Assembly: GCA_009691765.1 (NCBI GenBank)
Contig: SIAO01000002.1
Coordinates: forward strand, 218,415 to 282,414
Source of the DNA: Planctomycetota bacterium
Lineage (GTDB): Bacteria; Planctomycetota; GCA-002687715
Reading direction: 5' to 3'
DNA: 64,000 nt
In this document: positions 6,349-16,097 of the stretch, piece after piece
Layout: each line of letters opens with the position of its first letter
How positions within the stretch are numbered: position 1 is the stretch's first letter
Made by a program: the position numbers and the translations under genes
Notes under the pieces: model-generated
What the model saw: the letters and a program-made list of their open reading frames with translations, nothing else
Told to the model about the DNA's origin: nothing
The model's database searches: none

Positions 6349-8955
6349 TTAGTCGTGGTTCCGGGGACCGCCTTGGCCGCCGCCATCACCACCGCCATGG
6401 CCTTGGTCACCGCCGTGACCGCCGTGGCCTTGACCACCGCCATGGCCTTGGTCACCGCCGTGACCGCCTTGACCTTGACCACCGCCGTGGCCTTGACCAC
6501 CGCCATGGCCACCACCGTAGCCGCCGCGTCCTCCGCGACCGCCACCAGGTCCGCCGCGACCGCCACCAGGTCCGCCACGTCCACCGCCGCCGCCGCGTCC
6601 ACCGCGACCGCCACCGGGTCCGCCTCGGCCACCGCCGCCACCGCCGCCACCGCCGCCGCCGCCGTAGCCGCCGTAGCCGCCACGACCGCCACCATGTCCA
6701 CCTTGGCCTTGACGTTCACGACCCGGACCAAAGTCGCCGTCGCGCGGACCACGCTCTTCGCCAGCGGGTGCACCGCCATCGAAAGCGCCTGGCCCGGCAT
6801 CGCCACCTTCAGCAGCACCTTGCTGCTCGGGCACGGCCGCTTCTTCGCCACCACCACCCTGCTGCTCAAACAGCGCAGCGCGGCGGGACAACTTCAATCG
6901 GCCCTGCTCGTCGCGCAAGATGACCTTCACGGGGATGATGTCGCCCATGCTGACCACATCGCCCACCATGTTCACGCGGTCGCGATCCAACTCGGAAATG
7001 TGGCACAAGCCTTCTTGGCCGGGCAACACTTCCACAAAGCAACCGAAATCTTTGATGCTGACCACTCGGCCTTCGTAGATGCGCCCGACTTCCACTTCGG
7101 CGGTCACTTGCTCGATCATGGCCTTCGCAGCCATGGCCGCAGACGCCGCAACAGCGCTGATGATCACCTTGCCGGAGTCTTCGATCTCGATTGTGGCACC
7201 CGTGGTTTCCTGGATCTTCTTGATGTTTTTCCCGCCTGGTCCAATCACCATGCCGATCTTGTCGGGTGGGATTTGGATAGACAGCAAACGCGGCGCGTAC
7301 TGGCTGATGTCAGCGTTCGGACGCGGCACGGCCTTGATCATCTCGCGCAAAATGTGCAAGCGACCTTCGCGGGCCTGACGCAAGGCTTGCGCGAGCAGCT
7401 CGCGGCTGAGTCCTTCGATCTTGATGTCCATCTGCACCGCGGTGATGCCGCGACCAGTTCCGGCCACTTTGAAGTCCATGTCGCCGAGATGGTCCTCGCT
7501 TCCGAGGATGTCGGAGAGGATCGCCGTCCGATCGCCTTCTTTGATGAGACCCATGGCGATGCCCGCCACCGGTTGCGTGATGGGCACACCTGCATCCATC
7601 AAGGCTAGCGTGCCACCGCACACTGAAGCCATGGACGAACTGCCGTTGCTCTCGGTGATCTCCGAGACGAGGCGGATGGTGTAAGGAAAACGCTCATCGG
7701 GCGGCAGCACCGGCGCCACTGCGCGCTCGGCGAGATTGCCGTGACCGATCTCGCGACGGCCCACGCCGCGGATGGGTTTGCATTCGCCCGTGGCGAAGGG
7801 CGGGAAGTTGTACTGCAAGTCGAAGCGCTTGCTGTATTCCTCAGTGAGTCCATCGACGATCTGTTGATCGCGCGGAGTGCCGAGCGTGGTCACCACGATG
7901 GCTTGCGTCTCGCCGCGTGTAAACAGCGCCGAGCCGTGAGTGCGAGGCAGCACGCCGGTCTCGATGGTGATCTTGCGGATGTCCTTCAGATTGCGACCGT
8001 CGATGCGCAGACCCTCGTCGAGGATCATGTTGCGCGTCACATCGCTCTCGAGCTCTTTCATCGCAGCCTTCACCGCGGCCTTCTGCTCGACTGCGTCAAC
8101 CGCGTCTGCTTTCACAAACTCGGCTACGGCGTCTTCGAGCACTTTGGCAATAGCGGCATAGCGCGTGTGCTTACCTTGGGTGAGCACCGCTTCGCGCATG
8201 GCTTTGGCCATGCGCCGCTTGGCCTTCGCAGCACAGTCCGGCACCACCACGACAGGAGCCTTCCACGTGCTGAGTTCCGGGTTGGCCTTCTTCTTCAGCT
8301 CTTCCATCAAATCGAGAATCTTCTGGATGATGTTGTTGCCGAAGTCGAGCGCTTCGAGGAAGTCCTCCTCGGTGATTTCCTTGCCCAAACCTTCCACCAT
8401 GACAATGGCGTCGCGCGAAGCGGCCATGACCAGTTCGAGGTCGCCAGAATCGGCTTCCACAACCGTGGGGAATGCGCTGAACTTGCCGGCGACGCGGATG
8501 ACGCGCACCGCTGCAACGGGGCCGCGGAACGGCAGCGGCGCCAAGTACGTGGCGGCAAAGGCGCTGTTCATGGCCAACATGTCGGTGTCATTCACGCGAT
8601 CGGCGGACATGACGGTGGCCAACACCTGCACTTCATTCATGAACCCTTCGGCAAACAGCGGCCGCAGAGGGCGGTCGATGAGCCGGCAGGTCAGGATCTC
8701 TTTGTCCTTGGGGCGGGTTTCACGCTTGATGAAGCCGCCGGGGAACTTGCCCGCGGCGTAAGTCTTCTCGCGGTACTCCACCGAGAGGGGGAAGAAGTCG
8801 AGGCCCGCGCGGGGCGTCGATGTACAGACGGTTGCAAGCACCACATTGTCGCCGTGGCTCCCGAAGACGGCGCCGCCAGCTTGTCTGGCGATGCGACCCG
8901 TTTCGAAACTGAGCACTTTGCCGGCGATCTCTCGCTCAACTTTAATGATGTTCAT
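6349..8955 (-). CDS. pnp: Polyribonucleotide nucleotidyltransferase (PNPase) with long Gly-rich tail
   Basis: PNPase degrades RNA 3' to 5' using phosphate and can add tails in reverse. The order is the first RNase PH domain (about residues 1-140, with FFPLSVEYREKTYAAGK), a helical domain, and the second RNase PH domain with the catalytic aspartates in SEDHLGDMDFKVAGTG near residue 495. A KH domain follows (VIGPGGKNIKKI, near 568), then an S1 domain (YEGRVVSIKDFGCFVEVLPG). The core ends near residue 697. The remaining 170 residues are almost all Gly with Arg, Gln, His, Pro and Asp, including RGG/GGR clusters and a 15-residue unit repeated twice near the end. Typical PNPase is about 700 residues. 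The gene lies 23 bases after rpsO, the classic arrangement. Confidence 0.97.
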   Translation of the reverse strand: MNIIKVEREIAGKVLSFETGRIARQAGGAVFGSHGDNVVLATVCTSTPRAGLDFFPLSVEYREKTYAAGKFPGGFIKRETRPKDKEILTCRLIDRPLRPLFAEGFMNEVQVLATVMSADRVNDTDMLAMNSAFAATYLAPLPFRGPVAAVRVIRVAGKFSAFPTVVEADSGDLELVMAASRDAIVMVEGLGKEITEEDFLEALDFGNNIIQKILDLMEELKKKANPELSTWKAPVVVVPDCAAKAKRRMAKAMREAVLTQGKHTRYAAIAKVLEDAVAEFVKADAVDAVEQKAAVKAAMKELESDVTRNMILDEGLRIDGRNLKDIRKITIETGVLPRTHGSALFTRGETQAIVVTTLGTPRDQQIVDGLTEEYSKRFDLQYNFPPFATGECKPIRGVGRREIGHGNLAERAVAPVLPPDERFPYTIRLVSEITESNGSSSMASVCGGTLALMDAGVPITQPVAGIAMGLIKEGDRTAILSDILGSEDHLGDMDFKVAGTGRGITAVQMDIKIEGLSRELLAQALRQAREGRLHILREMIKAVPRPNADISQYAPRLLSIQIPPDKIGMVIGPGGKNIKKIQETTGATIEIEDSGKVIISAVAASAAMAAKAMIEQVTAEVEVGRIYEGRVVSIKDFGCFVEVLPGQEGLCHISELDRDRVNMVGDVVSMGDIIPVKVILRDEQGRLKLSRRAALFEQQGGGGEEAAVPEQQGAAEGGDAGPGAFDGGAPAGEERGPRDGDFGPGRERQGQGGHGGGRGGYGGYGGGGGGGGGGGGRGGPGGGRGGRGGGGGRGGPGGGRGGPGGGRGGRGGYGGGHGGGQGHGGGQGQGGHGGDQGHGGGQGHGGHGGDQGHGGGDGGGQGGPRNHD
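6352..6720. repeat. Low-complexity CCG/GCC-rich tract encoding the PNPase tail
   Basis: The DNA encoding the PNPase tail consists of CCGCC-based triplet runs and a 45-base unit present about twice (encoding units such as GGHGGDQGHGG). Such tracts can expand or contract by slippage while staying in frame. The tract produces misleading long open frames on the opposite strand. Confidence 0.85.
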
Positions 8956-8978
8956 GTTTTCTCGTTTTCTTTGTTTGG

Positions 8979-9248
8979 TCAGCGACGGAGGCCAAGGCGC
9001 GCGATCAATGCCGAATAGCGCGCAGGCACCGTGGTGCGCAGGTAGCGCAGAATGGTCGTGCGATTGCCGACCATCATCAGCAGACCGCGCCGTGAAGCGT
9101 GGTCCTTGCGATGGAGTTTCAAATGCTCCGTCAGGTAACGGATGCGCGCGGTGAGCAACGCCACCTGCACTTCCGGAGAACCCGTGTCGCCCGGGTGGGT
9201 GGCGTATTCCTTCACGACCGCTTGCTTGGTTGCCGCATCAAATTCCAT
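8979..9248 (-). CDS. rpsO: 30S ribosomal protein S15
   Basis: An 89-residue protein of exactly the usual S15 length. It binds the central domain of 16S rRNA early in small-subunit assembly. Recognisable segments are [19 protein letters not shown], the [16 protein letters not shown] block with the conserved His/Lys/Asp and Ser-Arg-Arg residues that contact rRNA, and a C-terminal [20 protein letters not shown] helix. ATG 9248 gives the canonical MEFDAATKQ start; an upstream in-frame extension is not protein-like. It is followed by pnp after 23 bases. In other bacteria S15 represses its own mRNA through a leader structure; here that was not verified. Confidence 0.97.
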   Translation of the reverse strand: MEFDAATKQAVVKEYATHPGDTGSPEVQVALLTARIRYLTEHLKLHRKDHASRRGLLMMVGNRTTILRYLRTTVPARYSALIARLGLRR

Positions 9249-9575
9249 GGCTTCGCTCCGCCGGGGCCAGGGGTTTGCGACCTTTGCAAGAACAACGCCG
9301 CAGATTCTGCGTGGTTCTACAAAAGGCTCGATAAACCATGCAAGCTGGTCGTCCTTGCAGCCAGTGCGCGGGTCCGCCGCACCATGCAGCGATCTCCCAA
9401 CGTCCAGCAACAGGAATCCAGACCTGCTTCAGCCACCATGGCACCATTGCCAAGCACCTGCGATTCAGGCGCTTCCGGCGGCATTCCGGGTCTCGGTTCT
9501 ATGTTTTCCGTGGCCAATGTAGCCGTTCAAGCCGCAGCGGCAAGCACCGCCAAGCCTCTGAGTTCGGCTTTCGGC
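9249..9575. other. 327-base intergenic region upstream of rpsO
   Basis: No convincing gene was found. A 66-codon minus-strand frame (9317-9517) and several plus-strand frames lack conserved motifs and a good ribosome-binding site. The minus-strand part next to 9248 is the rpsO leader and would be the place for a promoter and for S15 autoregulation; no definite structure could be fixed by eye. Confidence 0.5.
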
Positions 9576-9995
9576 TCAACGGACGGGGCCATGCTCGAGG
9601 AAGGTCCGCAGGATCAGAATGGCTGCCGCGCGATCCCGCAAAGACCGACGTTTCCGCGTGTCCTTGGGGTAGCGCTCCTTGAGGCGCTCGTCGGCCTCGA
9701 TCGAGGTGTAGCGTTCATCGACGAAGACCACAGGCAAGCCAGCGGCCGCACCCACGGCGGCCCCGAACGCTCGCGCCGCGGCCGCCATGGGGCCCTCGCT
9801 GCCATTGGCGTTGAAAGGCAGACCGAGCGCCACGAGCTCCGCGCCCTCTTCTTTCGCGACAGCCGCAACGCGCGCTGCATCGATAGCCCCTTGGCGTTCT
9901 AGGGTCTCGCGCCCGAACACAAAGGTGCGGCCGGGGTCCGTGACGGCGATGCCGATGCGCTTCGTGCCGTAATCAACGCCGAGGACAGAGCCCAT
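9576..9995 (-). CDS. ruvX: Putative pre-16S rRNA nuclease / Holliday junction resolvase-like YqgF
   Basis: A 139-residue RNase H-fold nuclease of the YqgF/RuvX family, linked to maturation of the 5' end of 16S rRNA. The first acidic residue lies in LGVDYGTKRIGIAVTDP near the N-terminus. The LPFNANGSEGPMA block matches the family LP.n.dG motif. The late acidic segments are VFVDERYTSIEADERL and DRAAAILILRTFLE. ATG 9995 shares its A with the TGA of manC (TGATG), so translation is probably coupled. A GTG one codon upstream is an alternative. It is the last gene of the long minus-strand run. Confidence 0.92.
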   Translation of the reverse strand: MGSVLGVDYGTKRIGIAVTDPGRTFVFGRETLERQGAIDAARVAAVAKEEGAELVALGLPFNANGSEGPMAAAARAFGAAVGAAAGLPVVFVDERYTSIEADERLKERYPKDTRKRRSLRDRAAAILILRTFLEHGPVR

Positions 9996-11065
9996 CACAA
10001 GAGATGCGTGAGGCCGCGAGCTTCAAGGGCCTTCACCACATCCTTGACGCGCTCGGCGTCTTTGCGGCGCATCACAAGAACCGTTTCACCGGTGCGTACC
10101 ACGAGCAAATCTTGCACGCCACTGACCACCACCGTGCCTGGCGCATCGTTGATGACGAGAACCTCGTGAGCTTCGTGGAAGACTGCATCGCCTCGCGCGA
10201 GGTTCTTGCCGACGCTCACGGTGGCGTGCCGCGCCACGGCTTCAAAGGTGCCCATGTCGTCCCAGTCGAAGTTGGCCTCAACCACGATGCGATTCGTGGC
10301 GTGCTCCATGACGCCGTAGTCGATGGAGATTTTTTGAAGCGTTGGATACACGCGCTTCAGTTCTTCGAAGGAACGTGGATCGCGCAAAGTGAGCAAGTCG
10401 CGGTGCAGCTCGGGCAAGTGCTGTTGCAGTTCCGCCAAGATCGTAGATACGGAGAAAGCGAAGATGCCGCTGTTCCAGAGAAAGTCTCCACCCAGCACAA
10501 AGCGCGCAGCGGTTTCCGAATCGGGCTTTTCGCGGAAAGAACGCACGCGGAAACCTGGCGGATCGCCACTGTCGATGCACTCACCGATTTCCACGTAACC
10601 GTAGCCCGTCGCGGGACGATCCGGACGCATGCCAATGTTGACGATGGCGCCAGAATCGGCTGCAAGCGTCGCCGCGCGATGCAGCGCATCGCGGAAACGC
10701 TTTTCATCGCCCACGAGGTGATCCGCAGAGAGCACCACAAGCACGGCGTCCTCACGCAACTGCCGCGCCACAAGTGCACCCACTCCAATGCAAGCTGCGG
10801 TGTCGCGTCCTTCCGGCTCCGCGATGACATTGGCTGCGGGCACACCCGCGTGTGCTTCCGCCAACGCCGCGTGCTCCACTCCCGTGATCACAAAAACACG
10901 CTCGCGCGGAATCAACCCGTCGAGGCGCCGCACGGTGGCCGCGAGAAGCGACTCCTCCGCGCCGAAGGAGAGAAATTGCTTGGGCAGGTTGCGACGACTG
11001 CACGGCCAAAAGCGCGTGCCACTGCCTCCTGCCATCACCAAAGCCACAATGCGCGAAGTGTCCAT
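9995..11065 (-). CDS. manC: Mannose-1-phosphate guanylyltransferase
   Basis: This 356-residue enzyme makes GDP-mannose from GTP and mannose-1-phosphate for surface glycans. The pyrophosphorylase signature VMAGGSGTRFWPCSRRNLPKQ is at the N-terminus. The FREKP-type loop (SFREKPDSETAARF), WNSGIFAFS and the C-terminal EANFDWDDMGTFEAV block fit mannose-specific nucleotidyltransferases. It ends after the nucleotidyltransferase and short beta-helix part and lacks the phosphomannose isomerase domain of bifunctional ManC/AlgA. ATG 11065 is chosen because an upstream extension of 34 codons is not conserved-looking. It overlaps ruvX and lies 40 bases after the AsmA-like gene. Confidence 0.92.
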   Translation of the reverse strand: MDTSRIVALVMAGGSGTRFWPCSRRNLPKQFLSFGAEESLLAATVRRLDGLIPRERVFVITGVEHAALAEAHAGVPAANVIAEPEGRDTAACIGVGALVARQLREDAVLVVLSADHLVGDEKRFRDALHRAATLAADSGAIVNIGMRPDRPATGYGYVEIGECIDSGDPPGFRVRSFREKPDSETAARFVLGGDFLWNSGIFAFSVSTILAELQQHLPELHRDLLTLRDPRSFEELKRVYPTLQKISIDYGVMEHATNRIVVEANFDWDDMGTFEAVARHATVSVGKNLARGDAVFHEAHEVLVINDAPGTVVVSGVQDLLVVRTGETVLVMRRKDAERVKDVVKALEARGLTHLL

Positions 11066-11105
11066 GAGTGTTGGGCGCGAGTGTAGCAGCGCGTTTCGCG
11101 ACGCT

Positions 11106-14100
11106 TCAGCGTCCACTGCCCAAGGCCGCTGAGCCACCTTCAACTTCCGGCTGCTCGAGAGTGCCACGAACGCGAATCGTGTCGAGCAACAACGAAGGCA
11201 AGAAACCGAGGATGTCAGAAATCAGCGGCACGCCGCCACCATGCGAAACCGCGAACCCAAGATCTACAGAGCCATCAAAACTCACGCTGCCCGGCGGCGT
11301 GAGGTCGAGCGTGAGACCTGCAGACTTCACCCGGGCACTATGAAAATCTAGGCGAGCCTTGGCCACGCGAAACGCAGCTTGCACGCGCGCACGCCGCGAA
11401 TCGGAGAACAGCGCCGTCACGTCGACCGCCTTGAGCACGCCCAACATCAACGGCAAGTGGATAGCGTTCCAGACATCGGCATGCAGCACGCCGCCACCGG
11501 TCCAGTCTTCGGGATTCGCCAACATTCCTGCGAGTTCGAGACTGCCTTTCATGCGCCCGCGAACTTCACCGGATTCGCCACCCAAGATGTCAATCGCTGA
11601 TCCCACCGCCACTTCGGCGAGCGCCAGTTTCAATTCAAACTCACCGCCCCAACCGATCCGCAACTTCGTGCCTTCTTCCAGCAACACACCGAGTGGACGC
11701 GAATCACGGCCGCGCTCCAACATGCTCCGCAATTCCGCGACACTCAGACGCTTGGCCAAAGCCTCCGGCGCGAGACTGCGTTCACGCACCAGTGTGACGA
11801 GATCTGCGTGTGCCATGTTGGACACATCTAACGTTTCGCGAGCCTGCACCAACGCGCGCACCTCGCGCTCTTGCGCTTCTGCCGCCTGGGCCGCATCCAA
11901 CCAACCGTTTTCCACAGCGCGTGCCCGCACATCGTCGAGCGCTGCCGTCATGGCGTCGAAGCGATCGAGGCTGTAGCCAAAGATCACACCACCGAGCGGG
12001 TCGATGCTGAAGCCCGAATCGTCGCCAACGAGCACACCTTCAAGTAAGGGAATGGGTAAACGCAGCAGCTTGGCATTGCGCGCTCGCAAACCGCCGCGAA
12101 AAGTCAGCGTGCCGCGCAAAGTCTGTATGTTGAAATCTGCAATGTCCGCTGCGTCCATGCTGAACGACGCTTCACGCCCGAGGCCAACGCTGCGCAATCG
12201 AGCTCGACCGCCTCCAAGCTCAAACCCCTCAGGCAAAAACCGCGCGGACTGAACATCAATGTCCGTCACTCCCGTAAGCCCGGCTGGCCACGCTGCATCG
12301 CGCTGCGAGTCTTCGCGCCCACCCAATCCGAGAATCCACGGTTCCAAGGGCAAATCGCGGAACGAGACATCCTGCAGCATCACGCTCACGCCACCCACCA
12401 CTTCCATCACGGTTACGTGCGCTGCACTCAGGCTCGTCTTGCGCTCCGCGCTAAAAGGGCGCGTGCCTGTCGGATCTGTCAGTTGCGGCAGCGGCGCCAA
12501 GTTGCTCGGACGCTCCAACACCGCCACGAGACGCTCGAGGCTCACTCCTGCGCTGCTCGCAGAGAGCGTGCCGGCAGCTTCGACAAGCCGTGTGCCCTTC
12601 CACGCGGGCATCGCGAAACTCATGCCGTGCAAGGCTGTCTCAACTCTCCACTGCGTGTTGCTGCCCTCGCCAGCAATCACCACGCGAGGACTCGCGAGCC
12701 CTTCCAAGAAGGGTCGCGTGGTGTCTTCGCCAAACGAGGGTACGACGCCGCTCAAAGCGCGCAGCAACGCCGAATCAACGTCCATGCTGTCGCTTTCCAG
12801 CACGAATTCGTAACCCTTGGCGAAATCGCATCCGCCAGAGAGTCGCAAAGCACGCCCGCAAAAAAACGCGCTTGCACCAGGCAAGAAGACCAGCTCGTGA
12901 CGCGCAGGTCCGTCGGCGAGATCCAACCAGCCGGTGACTTTGTCGAGCGCAAGCCCCATGCCTGGCGGCGCAACGCGTGCGCGATCCAACTGTAAACTGC
13001 CACTCAAAGCAGGCCGCGTGCTGCCGGCTTCACCTTGAAGGCGCAAGTTGATGTGGACAGCCCCACTCATCCCGATGCGCCGCAGCGCGGCACCAGCACC
13101 CGGCGCAACATGTTCCAGTGCAGCAAACAAGTCTTCGTCGAGCGGCACATCGCGACCAACAATGCTCACATCCAAGTGCCCTGCCCGCGATTCGAGGCCC
13201 ACCAGCCCTTCGAGACGCAACGTACCTGCGCCATGACGCGCCGTAACGCCTTCAAGCGCAAGCGCATCACCCTGCGGCATCACGCGCCCGCGCACATCGC
13301 TCAGTGCCCATGGGAAAAACGCCGGACGCATGTTCATGCCACCCGGCTCGATCACGAGTTGCACCGGCGGCGCTTCCAGTTGTCCGCTCCGATGCTCCGC
13401 ATGAACGGAAAGATCCAGCTCGCCCGACAATTCGAGCGTGCTCATGGTGTTGCGCAACGATTCCGACAACACACTCAACAACTTCTCATCGAGCGGCATG
13501 TGCCGCGCCAGCGCTTGCACGCTGTAAGTCTCTTCACCCTTCTTGCGGTAGTCCACTTCCACCGAGGCCTGCAGTTCCAAAGCGCCGTCGCGCGCATGAA
13601 GCGTCGTGCTTTTCAAACCAAGATCGGTGACCAGCAAGTTGCCACCGAAAGCGTGAAAGGGATACGCGAATGTGCCGACATAGCTGAACTCGCCGTCGCT
13701 TAGCACCATGTCCATCTCGGGTTGCAACGCGAAGATGCCTGCAGCACGCGTGCCAGGCCGCTCGCCCACACGCCAGTCCATGTCGAGCCGACCGCGCATG
13801 CGAAAAATGGACAACTGCCGCGCGATTTCTTGCCCTGGGCCGGGCATGGCGCGAATGCGCTCGACCAACGCGTCATCCAAACTCAGTCCATTCAGGTGTC
13901 CACGAATAGCGACCAAGGGCACTGCTTGATCCAGATGCACGGCACCTCGTGCGCTGAACGGCGCCCCTGCGAGCAACCCACCGAGTGGTGCCATTTCAGC
14001 AATTGTCAACACGCCATCTTCGTAGGCGATGCTGCCATGCAACTCTTCGAGTCCGATCGGCCATCCACGAAAACCAGCGCGTGCGCCGGAGAGAGCAACA

Positions 14101-14894
14101 CCGCCCGTAAACACCACGCGAGATTCGCCGCCCTGGCCAAGCGCCGTTCGCAGTCGTCCAGTGATGGTCGCTGCACCACCAAGATCGAGACCGCCGACAA
14201 TCAAGGCGAACTGTGGCGAGAGCAGCTCGGCGAGTTGTGGCGAAAGCGCGAGGCCGTCGCGCGTCACTTCCACATCAAAGGCGCCACCTCCGATGGTGCC
14301 GCGTGCTTGCAACGCTCCGAGCACCGGGCTGTTCAGTGAAGCACGAAAGCCGAAGGAGCGCGCGCCGGGCCGCGTCGCCGCAAGATCGAAATCCAAGTCC
14401 GACAGCGGCACACGCACATCGCGCTTCACCAAATAGGGCGCGTCCACGATGCGCACTTCGAGGCCACGCACATGCACGCGCGGCAACTGTGGCGTCTCAG
14501 CGGAACTGGAATCAGTGCGCAAGATCTCTGGCAACAACAAACGGCCATCCGGCGCAAAAGCCAGCGTCAGTTGCACACCTTCAAGTTCCACGCTGCTCAC
14601 CACGGGCCTGCCGAACAGGGGCCCGAGCAACGCTGGTGTGACACGCATGCGCCGCACGAGTGCAAACTCCGCAGCAGGATCGCCACCTCGCAACAAACGC
14701 ACGTCGCTGAGTTCCAAGCCCTCGCGCACATCGCCACTCAGTTCGCCATAACTGAGTTCTCCGCCGAGCGCGTCGGCGAGTGTGCGGTCCAGCATGACGC
14801 GCAAATTGCGCGTGGAGAGCAGCAACAGCGCATCCAAGGCCAACAGCACCGCCAAGAAAGTCAGCGCAAACAACAGCGCGCGGCGACGACTCAT
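11106..14894 (-). CDS. AsmA/TamB-like envelope protein
   Basis: A 1,262-residue protein with one N-terminal membrane anchor (about residues 6-27), then long stretches of alternating hydrophobic beta-strand pattern. This is the layout of AsmA, YhdP and TamB bridge proteins, thought to carry phospholipid between membranes. Typical segments are VSSVELEGVQLTLAFAPDG, VHVRGLEVRIVDAPY near the start and FSIDPLGGVIFGYSLDRFDA in the C-terminal third. A helical insert near residues 1,000-1,110 (AQEREVRALVQARETLDV onward) is less usual. The end (DILGFLPSLLLDTIRVRGTL) resembles AsmA C-termini. ATG 14894 overlaps the alr stop (ATGA). Sequence alone cannot say which AsmA subgroup it is. Confidence 0.8.
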   Translation of the reverse strand: MSRRRALLFALTFLAVLLALDALLLLSTRNLRVMLDRTLADALGGELSYGELSGDVREGLELSDVRLLRGGDPAAEFALVRRMRVTPALLGPLFGRPVVSSVELEGVQLTLAFAPDGRLLLPEILRTDSSSAETPQLPRVHVRGLEVRIVDAPYLVKRDVRVPLSDLDFDLAATRPGARSFGFRASLNSPVLGALQARGTIGGGAFDVEVTRDGLALSPQLAELLSPQFALIVGGLDLGGAATITGRLRTALGQGGESRVVFTGGVALSGARAGFRGWPIGLEELHGSIAYEDGVLTIAEMAPLGGLLAGAPFSARGAVHLDQAVPLVAIRGHLNGLSLDDALVERIRAMPGPGQEIARQLSIFRMRGRLDMDWRVGERPGTRAAGIFALQPEMDMVLSDGEFSYVGTFAYPFHAFGGNLLVTDLGLKSTTLHARDGALELQASVEVDYRKKGEETYSVQALARHMPLDEKLLSVLSESLRNTMSTLELSGELDLSVHAEHRSGQLEAPPVQLVIEPGGMNMRPAFFPWALSDVRGRVMPQGDALALEGVTARHGAGTLRLEGLVGLESRAGHLDVSIVGRDVPLDEDLFAALEHVAPGAGAALRRIGMSGAVHINLRLQGEAGSTRPALSGSLQLDRARVAPPGMGLALDKVTGWLDLADGPARHELVFLPGASAFFCGRALRLSGGCDFAKGYEFVLESDSMDVDSALLRALSGVVPSFGEDTTRPFLEGLASPRVVIAGEGSNTQWRVETALHGMSFAMPAWKGTRLVEAAGTLSASSAGVSLERLVAVLERPSNLAPLPQLTDPTGTRPFSAERKTSLSAAHVTVMEVVGGVSVMLQDVSFRDLPLEPWILGLGGREDSQRDAAWPAGLTGVTDIDVQSARFLPEGFELGGGRARLRSVGLGREASFSMDAADIADFNIQTLRGTLTFRGGLRARNAKLLRLPIPLLEGVLVGDDSGFSIDPLGGVIFGYSLDRFDAMTAALDDVRARAVENGWLDAAQAAEAQEREVRALVQARETLDVSNMAHADLVTLVRERSLAPEALAKRLSVAELRSMLERGRDSRPLGVLLEEGTKLRIGWGGEFELKLALAEVAVGSAIDILGGESGEVRGRMKGSLELAGMLANPEDWTGGGVLHADVWNAIHLPLMLGVLKAVDVTALFSDSRRARVQAAFRVAKARLDFHSARVKSAGLTLDLTPPGSVSFDGSVDLGFAVSHGGGVPLISDILGFLPSLLLDTIRVRGTLEQPEVEGGSAALGSGR

Positions 14895-16066
14895 CCCTGC
14901 TCCGTTGACGACGTAGGAATGCGTACGACGCGACGACCAAGCCCGCACAAGACATCGTAGGGAATCGTGCCAGCAACGGCCGCCAAGTGTTCGACGGTTT
15001 GCCGTTCACAACCATCTCGGCCGATCAAAGTGACCATGTCGCCCACGGTCGCGCTGGCCACATCCGTCACATCGAGAGTGCTGTAGTCCATGGAGACCGC
15101 ACCTACCAACGGCGCACGGCGCCCACGCACCAACGCATGACCGCGATTCGCGAGGCCGCGCTTCACTCCGTCGTGATAGCCGAGAGGAATGATGGCCAAG
15201 CGTGTTCGACGCCGAGGACTAAAGGTGCCGCCATAGCCCACATGTGCGTGCGACTGCACATCTTTCATGAACACGATTTGTGTGCGCAGTGAAAGCACCG
15301 GCTTGAATCCCGCGGGCGGTTCATTGCCCGCAGGCGAAAACCCATAAAGGCAAGCTCCAACGCGCACCAAGCTCTCGCCGGGCAGCAGCGCTTCGCGATC
15401 CAACAAGCCAGAGCTGTTGCGGATGTGCACATGTCGCGGGTTAGCACCGAGCGAATGAAGTTCTTCAAGCACTGCGGCGAAGCGCTGGAGTTGCGCGCGA
15501 TTGGCCTCGGCTTCCTGAGGCCACGCCCCGGCGAGATGACTCATGACGCCGTCCAACACCACGTGTTTCGATTGCAAGATGCGCCGAGCAACATCCTTCA
15601 CGCGACTCGGATTCATGCCCATGCGGCCCATGCCGGTGTCCACCTTCAAGTGCACACGCACGCGGCGTTGTTGTGCTGCGGCTTCGCGCTCCAACTCTTC
15701 CACGCGACCAAAGCCATGCACCACAGGGATGATCCCAGCATCGATCACCGAGGGGATTTCGCTGGACACCAACCCGCCCAGCACGAGGAGATCAGCTTCC
15801 ACGCCAGCACGGCGGAGTTCCAAGGCTTCGCTGGAATCCCCTACGCCCAACATCGCGGCCCCTGCAGCTTGCGCGGCGGTGGCAATCGCGAGCGCACCAT
15901 GCCCATAAGCATCCGCCTTCAACACAGCCAACACTTGCCCACCCGGAGCAAGCGAACGCGCGCGAGCCAGATTGTGGCGAAACGCACCAAGGTCGATTTC
16001 CGCCCACGAGCGCGGACGATGGCGCAGAAAGTTTTCGCGCGGCGCTGATTCTCCAGAAGCGCTCAT
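14891..16066 (-). CDS. alr: Alanine racemase
   Basis: A 391-residue pyridoxal-phosphate enzyme converting L- to D-alanine for peptidoglycan. The PLP lysine is K50 in VLKADAYGHG. The barrel strand VHLKVDTGMGRMGM, the RNSSGLL segment and the C-terminal beta domain with IPLGYHDGVKRGLANRG and VGAVSMDYSTLDVTD follow in the normal order. An N-terminal extension of about 18 residues precedes the RSWAEIDL start of the fold. It lies 31 bases after tsaB and overlaps the AsmA-like gene, so wall-precursor supply is tied to envelope assembly within the run. Confidence 0.95.
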   Translation of the reverse strand: MSASGESAPRENFLRHRPRSWAEIDLGAFRHNLARARSLAPGGQVLAVLKADAYGHGALAIATAAQAAGAAMLGVGDSSEALELRRAGVEADLLVLGGLVSSEIPSVIDAGIIPVVHGFGRVEELEREAAAQQRRVRVHLKVDTGMGRMGMNPSRVKDVARRILQSKHVVLDGVMSHLAGAWPQEAEANRAQLQRFAAVLEELHSLGANPRHVHIRNSSGLLDREALLPGESLVRVGACLYGFSPAGNEPPAGFKPVLSLRTQIVFMKDVQSHAHVGYGGTFSPRRRTRLAIIPLGYHDGVKRGLANRGHALVRGRRAPLVGAVSMDYSTLDVTDVASATVGDMVTLIGRDGCERQTVEHLAAVAGTIPYDVLCGLGRRVVRIPTSSTEQG

Positions 16067-16097
16067 GGCGAGATCCTATGCCGTGGGCCGCCGAGAT

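Noticed and set aside
6214-7608. Long plus-strand open frames opposite pnp, including an Ala/Thr-rich one
   Set aside because: They are antisense shadows of a GC-rich coding gene and its CCG repeats; they have no ribosome-binding site and no protein-like domain.
9317-9517. 66-codon minus-strand frame between rpsO and ruvX
   Set aside because: No ribosome-binding site, no motif, and it would occupy the expected rpsO promoter and leader.
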